Assembly (NCBI RefSeq): GCF_900103985.1
Contig: NZ_FNIE01000010.1
Coordinates: 186,001 to 250,000 of the forward strand
Source: Actinacidiphila guanduensis
GTDB taxonomy: Bacteria > Actinomycetota > Actinomycetes > Streptomycetales > Streptomycetaceae
DNA: 64,000 nt
Direction of reading: 5' to 3'
Position 1 is the stretch's first letter; each line of letters starts with the position of its first letter. Below are positions 60,539 through 64,000 of the stretch, piece by piece. Under the pieces are notes generated by a model that saw only the letters and a list, made by a program, of their open reading frames with translations, was not told the origin of the DNA and searched no databases. Position numbers and translations under genes: made by a program.

Positions 60539-61239
60539 CCGCAGCACCGCACACCTCCCAGGACCTCCGGCAGCTGGCCGAACAGGCCGGCCGCGACCTC
60601 GAGGAGGCGTCCGCGCCGGAGATCCTGCGCTGGGCCGCCGACACCTTCGGCTCCCGCTTCTGCGTCACCTCCTCCATGGAGGACGCGGTGGTGGCGCACC
60701 TGGCCTCGCGCGCGATGCCCGGCGTGGACGTGGTCTTCCTCGACACCGGCTACCACTTCCCCGAGACCATCGGCACCCGGGACGCGGTGGCCGCCGTGAT
60801 GGACGTCAACGTCATCACGCTCACCCCGCGGCAGACCGTCGCCGAGCAGGACGCCGAGTACGGCCCGAAGCTGCACGACCGCGACCCGGACCGCTGCTGC
60901 GCCCTGCGCAAGGTCGCCCCCCTGGAGGAGGGCCTGGCCGGATACGACGCCTGGGCCACCGGCCTGCGCCGCGACGAGTCGCCGACCCGCGCGCACACCC
61001 CTGTCGTCGGCTGGGACGCCCGGCGGCGCAAGGTGAAGGTCGCCCCCATCGCCCGCTGGACGCAAGACGACGTGGCGGCGTACGTGGCCGAGCACGGCGT
61101 GCTCACCAACCCGCTGCTGACCGACGGCTACGCCTCCATCGGCTGCGCCCCCTGCACCCGGCGGGTGCTGGAGGGCGAGGACGCCAGGGCCGGCCGCTGG
61201 GCCGGGCTCGGCAAGACCGAGTGCGGAATCCACCTGTGA
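60535..61239 (+). CDS. cysH: Phosphoadenylyl/adenylyl-sulfate reductase (thioredoxin), APS type
   Basis: GTG 60535 follows GGAGGAGG. The 234-residue protein has the PP-loop-like TSSMEDAVVAHL, DTGYHFPET, and the APS-reductase [4Fe-4S] cysteines in RCCALRK and CAPCTRR, plus the C-terminal catalytic Cys in ECGIHL. The CC...CxxC pattern indicates reduction of APS rather than PAPS, giving sulfite and AMP with thioredoxin as donor. It overlaps the neighbours at both ends. Confidence 0.92.
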   Translation: MTAAPHTSQDLRQLAEQAGRDLEEASAPEILRWAADTFGSRFCVTSSMEDAVVAHLASRAMPGVDVVFLDTGYHFPETIGTRDAVAAVMDVNVITLTPRQTVAEQDAEYGPKLHDRDPDRCCALRKVAPLEEGLAGYDAWATGLRRDESPTRAHTPVVGWDARRRKVKVAPIARWTQDDVAAYVAEHGVLTNPLLTDGYASIGCAPCTRRVLEGEDARAGRWAGLGKTECGIHL

Positions 61240-61292
61240 GCGCCCCCTCCGCTGTCCCGCCACCTGCCTCGTCCCCCGTTCCGGAGAATCCC

Positions 61293-61832
61293 ATGACCGC
61301 GGGTGCCACCGTCTGGCTCACCGGCCTGCCCAGCGCGGGCAAGACCACCATCGCCCGCGCGCTGGCGGAGCGCCTCGCCGCCGCCGGCCGCCGCACCGAG
61401 GTGCTCGACGGCGACGAGATCCGCACGTTCCTGTCCGCCGGCCTCGGCTTCACCCGCGAGGACCGGCACACCAATGTGCAGCGGATCGGCTTCGTCGCCG
61501 AACTCCTCGCCTCCCACGGCGTGCTGGTCCTGGTGCCGGTGATCGCGCCCTACGCCGACAGCCGCGAGGCGGTCCGCAAGCGGCACGAGGCCCGCGGCAC
61601 CGCCTACGCCGAGGTGCACGTGGCCACCCCGCTGGACGTCTGCTCGCAGCGGGACGTCAAGGGCCTGTACGCGCGCCAGGCGGCCGGCGAACTGACCGGC
61701 CTGACCGGCGTGGACGACCCCTACGAGGTGCCGGAGCGGCCCGACCTGAGGATCCAGACGCAAGGGAGCACCGTCGAGGAGTCGGCAGCCGCGGTCCACG
61801 CGCTGCTGGTGGAGAGGGGACTGGCGGCATGA
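61293..61832 (+). CDS. cysC: Adenylyl-sulfate kinase
   Basis: ATG 61293 behind GGAGA gives 179 residues, close to the family norm; a GTG at 61236, overlapping the cysH stop, would add 19 residues. It shows Walker A GLPSAGKTT, DGDEIRTFLSAGLGFTREDR, RIGFVAELLASHGVLVLVPV and RDVKGLYARQAAGE. It phosphorylates APS to PAPS. Having both an APS-type reductase and an APS kinase suggests PAPS is made for sulfation as well. It overlaps cysD by 4 nt. Confidence 0.9.
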   Translation: MTAGATVWLTGLPSAGKTTIARALAERLAAAGRRTEVLDGDEIRTFLSAGLGFTREDRHTNVQRIGFVAELLASHGVLVLVPVIAPYADSREAVRKRHEARGTAYAEVHVATPLDVCSQRDVKGLYARQAAGELTGLTGVDDPYEVPERPDLRIQTQGSTVEESAAAVHALLVERGLAA

Positions 61833-62767
61833 CGACGACCGCGCCCACGAGCGGCACGGCACAGGACAGCCCGTACGCGCTCACGCACCTGGACGCCCTG
61901 GAGTCCGAGGCGGTGCACATCTTCCGCGAGGTGGCGGGCGAGTTCGAGCGGCCGGTGATCCTCTTCTCCGGTGGCAAGGACTCCATCGTCATGCTGCACC
62001 TGGCGCTGAAGGCGTTCGCGCCGGCCGCGGTGCCCTTCGCGCTGCTGCACGTCGACACCGGCCACAACTTCCCCGAGGTGCTGGACTTCCGGGACCGCAC
62101 GGTGGCCCGGCACTCCCTGCGGCTGCACGTGGCGAGCGTGCAGGACTACATCGACGACGGGCGGCTGCGCGAGCGGCCCGACGGCACCCGCAACCCGCTG
62201 CAGACGGTGCCGCTGACCGACGCCATCCGCGAGCACCGCTTCGACGCGGTCTTCGGCGGCGGCCGCCGCGACGAGGAGAAGGCGCGGGCCAAGGAGCGGG
62301 TGTTCTCGCTGCGCGACGAGTTCTCCCAGTGGGACCCGCGCCGCCAGCGCCCGGAGCTGTGGTCGCTCTACAACGGGCGGCACGCGCCCGGCGAGCACGT
62401 GCGGGTCTTCCCGCTGTCGAACTGGACCGAACTGGACGTCTGGCAGTACATCGCGCGCGAGCGGATCGAGCTGCCGGAGATCTACTTCGCCCACGAGCGC
62501 GAGGTGTTCAACCGCGGCGGCATGTGGCTGACCGCGGGTCAGTGGGGCGGGCCGAAGGACGGCGAGCCGGTGGAGCGGCGCACGGTGCGCTACCGCACGG
62601 TGGGCGACATGTCCTGCACCGGCGCGGTGGACTCCGCGGCCGCCACGCTCGACGCGGTGATCACCGAGATCGCCGCCTCCCGGCTCACCGAGCGGGGTGC
62701 CACCCGCGCCGACGACAAGCTGTCCGAGGCCGCGATGGAAGACCGCAAGCGCGAGGGGTACTTCTAG
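61829..62767 (+). CDS. cysD: Sulfate adenylyltransferase subunit 2
   Basis: The ATG overlaps the cysC stop (ATGA). The 312-residue enzyme has the PP-loop SGGKDSIVMLHLA, HVDTGHNFPEVLDFRD, GGGRRDEEKARAKER and the C-terminal KLSEAAMEDRKREGYF, all typical of CysD. Together with CysN it makes APS from ATP and sulfate. The stop is 2 bp before the cysN ATG. Confidence 0.95.
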   Translation: MTTTAPTSGTAQDSPYALTHLDALESEAVHIFREVAGEFERPVILFSGGKDSIVMLHLALKAFAPAAVPFALLHVDTGHNFPEVLDFRDRTVARHSLRLHVASVQDYIDDGRLRERPDGTRNPLQTVPLTDAIREHRFDAVFGGGRRDEEKARAKERVFSLRDEFSQWDPRRQRPELWSLYNGRHAPGEHVRVFPLSNWTELDVWQYIARERIELPEIYFAHEREVFNRGGMWLTAGQWGGPKDGEPVERRTVRYRTVGDMSCTGAVDSAAATLDAVITEIAASRLTERGATRADDKLSEAAMEDRKREGYF

Positions 62768-62769
62768 CC

Positions 62770-64000
62770 ATGACGAGCACCAGCGGCCCGATCACCGCCG
62801 AGCAGCTTCTCGCGACGACCCTGCTGCGCTTCGCCACCGCCGGCTCCGTGGACGACGGCAAGTCCACCCTCGTCGGCCGGCTGCTGCACGACTCCAAGTC
62901 GGTGCTGGCCGACCAGTTGGAGGCCGTGGAGCGCGCCTCTCAGGTCCGCGGCCAGGCCGCGCCCGACCTCGCGCTGCTCACCGACGGCCTGCGGGCCGAA
63001 CGCGAGCAGGGCATCACCATCGACGTCGCCTACCGCTACTTCGCCACCCCCCGGCGGCGGTTCATCCTCGCCGACACCCCCGGCCACGTGCAGTACACCC
63101 GCAACATGGTCACCGGCGCCTCCACCGCGGAGCTGGCCGTGGTGCTGGTCGACGCGCGCAACGGCGTGGTCGAGCAGACCCGCCGGCACGCCGCCGTGGC
63201 CGCGCTGCTGCGGGTGCCGCACGTGGTGCTCGCGGTCAACAAGATGGACCTGGTCGGCTACGCCGAGCCCGTCTTCGCCCGTATCGCCGCGGAGTTCACC
63301 GCGTACGCGGCCTCGCTCGGCGTGCCGGAAGTGACCGCGATCCCCATCTCCGCGCTCGCCGGGGACAACGTGGTGGAGCCCTCGGCGACCATGGACTGGT
63401 ACGGCGGCCCGACCGTGCTGGAGCACCTGGAGACCGTGCCGGTCAGCCACGACCTGGCCGCCTGCCCGCCGCGCTTCCCGGTCCAGTACGTGATCCGGCC
63501 GCAGACCGCCGAGCACCCCGACTACCGCGGCTACGCCGGGCAGATCACCTCCGGGCTGCTGCGGGTCGGCGACCCCGTCACGGTGCTGCCCTCGGGCCGC
63601 ACCACCACCATCGCCGGCATCGACGCGCTCGGCCGGCCGGTGGACACCGCGTGGGCGCCGCAGTCGGTGACCCTGCTGCTCGCCGACGACCTCGACGTCT
63701 CCCGCGGCGACCTGATCGCGCCCACCGCGGCCGCGCCCGCGGTCACCCAGGACGTCAGGGCGACCGTCTGCCATCTGCACGAGCGGCCGCTGCGGGTCGG
63801 CGAGCGGGTGCTGCTCAAGCACGCCACCCGCACCGTGAAGGCGATCGTGAAGGAACTCCCCTACCGGGTGGACCTCTCACGCGGCCTCGCCCACGAGCGC
63901 GGCCCCGCGGCCCTGGAGGTCAACGACATCGGCGCGGTGGTGCTGCGCACCGCCGAGCCGCTGCCGATCGACGCCTACGCCGACTCCCGCCTCACCGGCT
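62770..64000 (+). CDS. cysN: Sulfate adenylyltransferase subunit 1 (3' end outside window)
   Basis: The frame from ATG 62770 is open to the window edge (410 codons seen; family about 440-470 without a fused kinase). GTPase motifs are G1 GSVDDGKST, switch region EREQGITIDVAYRYF, G3 DTPGHVQYTRNM and G4 NKMDLV, followed by EF-Tu-like beta-barrel domains. It couples GTP hydrolysis to APS synthesis with CysD. Since cysC is a separate gene upstream, a CysNC fusion is not expected. Confidence 0.95.
   Translation, partial: MTSTSGPITAEQLLATTLLRFATAGSVDDGKSTLVGRLLHDSKSVLADQLEAVERASQVRGQAAPDLALLTDGLRAEREQGITIDVAYRYFATPRRRFILADTPGHVQYTRNMVTGASTAELAVVLVDARNGVVEQTRRHAAVAALLRVPHVVLAVNKMDLVGYAEPVFARIAAEFTAYAASLGVPEVTAIPISALAGDNVVEPSATMDWYGGPTVLEHLETVPVSHDLAACPPRFPVQYVIRPQTAEHPDYRGYAGQITSGLLRVGDPVTVLPSGRTTTIAGIDALGRPVDTAWAPQSVTLLLADDLDVSRGDLIAPTAAAPAVTQDVRATVCHLHERPLRVGERVLLKHATRTVKAIVKELPYRVDLSRGLAHERGPAALEVNDIGAVVLRTAEPLPIDAYADSRLTG

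Overview
This window looks like chromosomal DNA of a Streptomyces or a close relative. GC content is very high, nearly all codons end in G or C, GTG and TTG starts are frequent, and Shine-Dalgarno (SD) sequences are GGAGG-like. The gene families are typical of streptomycetes: long Pro/Glu-rich PP2C proteins, SpoIIE-type phosphatases, WXG100 proteins, a sulfur-assimilation operon behind a cysteine-containing leader peptide, and many LacI/TetR/LysR/AraC regulators. No rRNA, tRNA, CRISPR array, prophage or insertion sequence was seen.

Layout. 1-14.6 kb: 3' part of a secreted GH95-like glycosidase with three fascin-like repeats, pyruvate oxidase-type PoxB, a 1285-residue PP2C-like protein, a TrmB/LuxR hybrid regulator, a frameshifted DUF456 gene, a PPOX-class oxidoreductase, a LacI regulator, a tiny membrane protein, and rsgA preceded by a 23-codon ORF. 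14.6-19 kb: a gene remnant, a flavodoxin-like reductase, a divergent LysR/SDR pair and a DUF4241 protein. 19-22.4 kb: a minus-strand WXG100 operon whose largest gene carries an in-frame stop. 23.4-26.8 kb: an ice-binding-like (DUF3494) secreted protein with DUF5819 and HTTM membrane proteins. 27.9-37 kb: a PAS-GAF-SpoIIE-ATPase regulator, a PAP2-like protein, an SDR next to a LysR, a divergent NmrA/TetR pair and a secreted SGNH hydrolase. 37-40 kb: a GH36 alpha-galactosidase and an SRPBCC protein lying between degenerate intergenic repeats.

40.2-48.2 kb is a potassium-uptake locus: kdpD, a 27-codon membrane ORF, kdpF, kdpA, kdpB and kdpC. kdpE is not present. Direct GTCAAGG repeats at 11-bp spacing precede both kdpD and kdpF, a good candidate for the response-regulator site. 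48.3-51.9 kb carries modA and an unusual modB-modC fusion whose halves are joined by a tandem-repeat linker. 52-58.3 kb: a ThuA/ricin protein, a VOC protein, an AraC regulator, a YihY-family membrane protein and a GAF regulator. An isolated intrinsic terminator lies upstream of the yihY-like gene.

58.3-64 kb is the assimilatory sulfate-reduction operon: leader peptide, sulfite reductase, small zinc-ribbon protein, APS reductase (cysH), APS kinase (cysC), and sulfate adenylyltransferase cysD/cysN. Its genes are mostly joined by 4-nt stop/start overlaps, and cysN runs off the window edge.

Nothing here is certain to be a new system. The best leads are the modBC fusion with its repeat linker, the Kdp operator-like repeats without kdpE, the DUF3494-DUF5819-HTTM locus, the orphan terminator upstream of the yihY-like gene, and two very small ORFs with clear translation signals.
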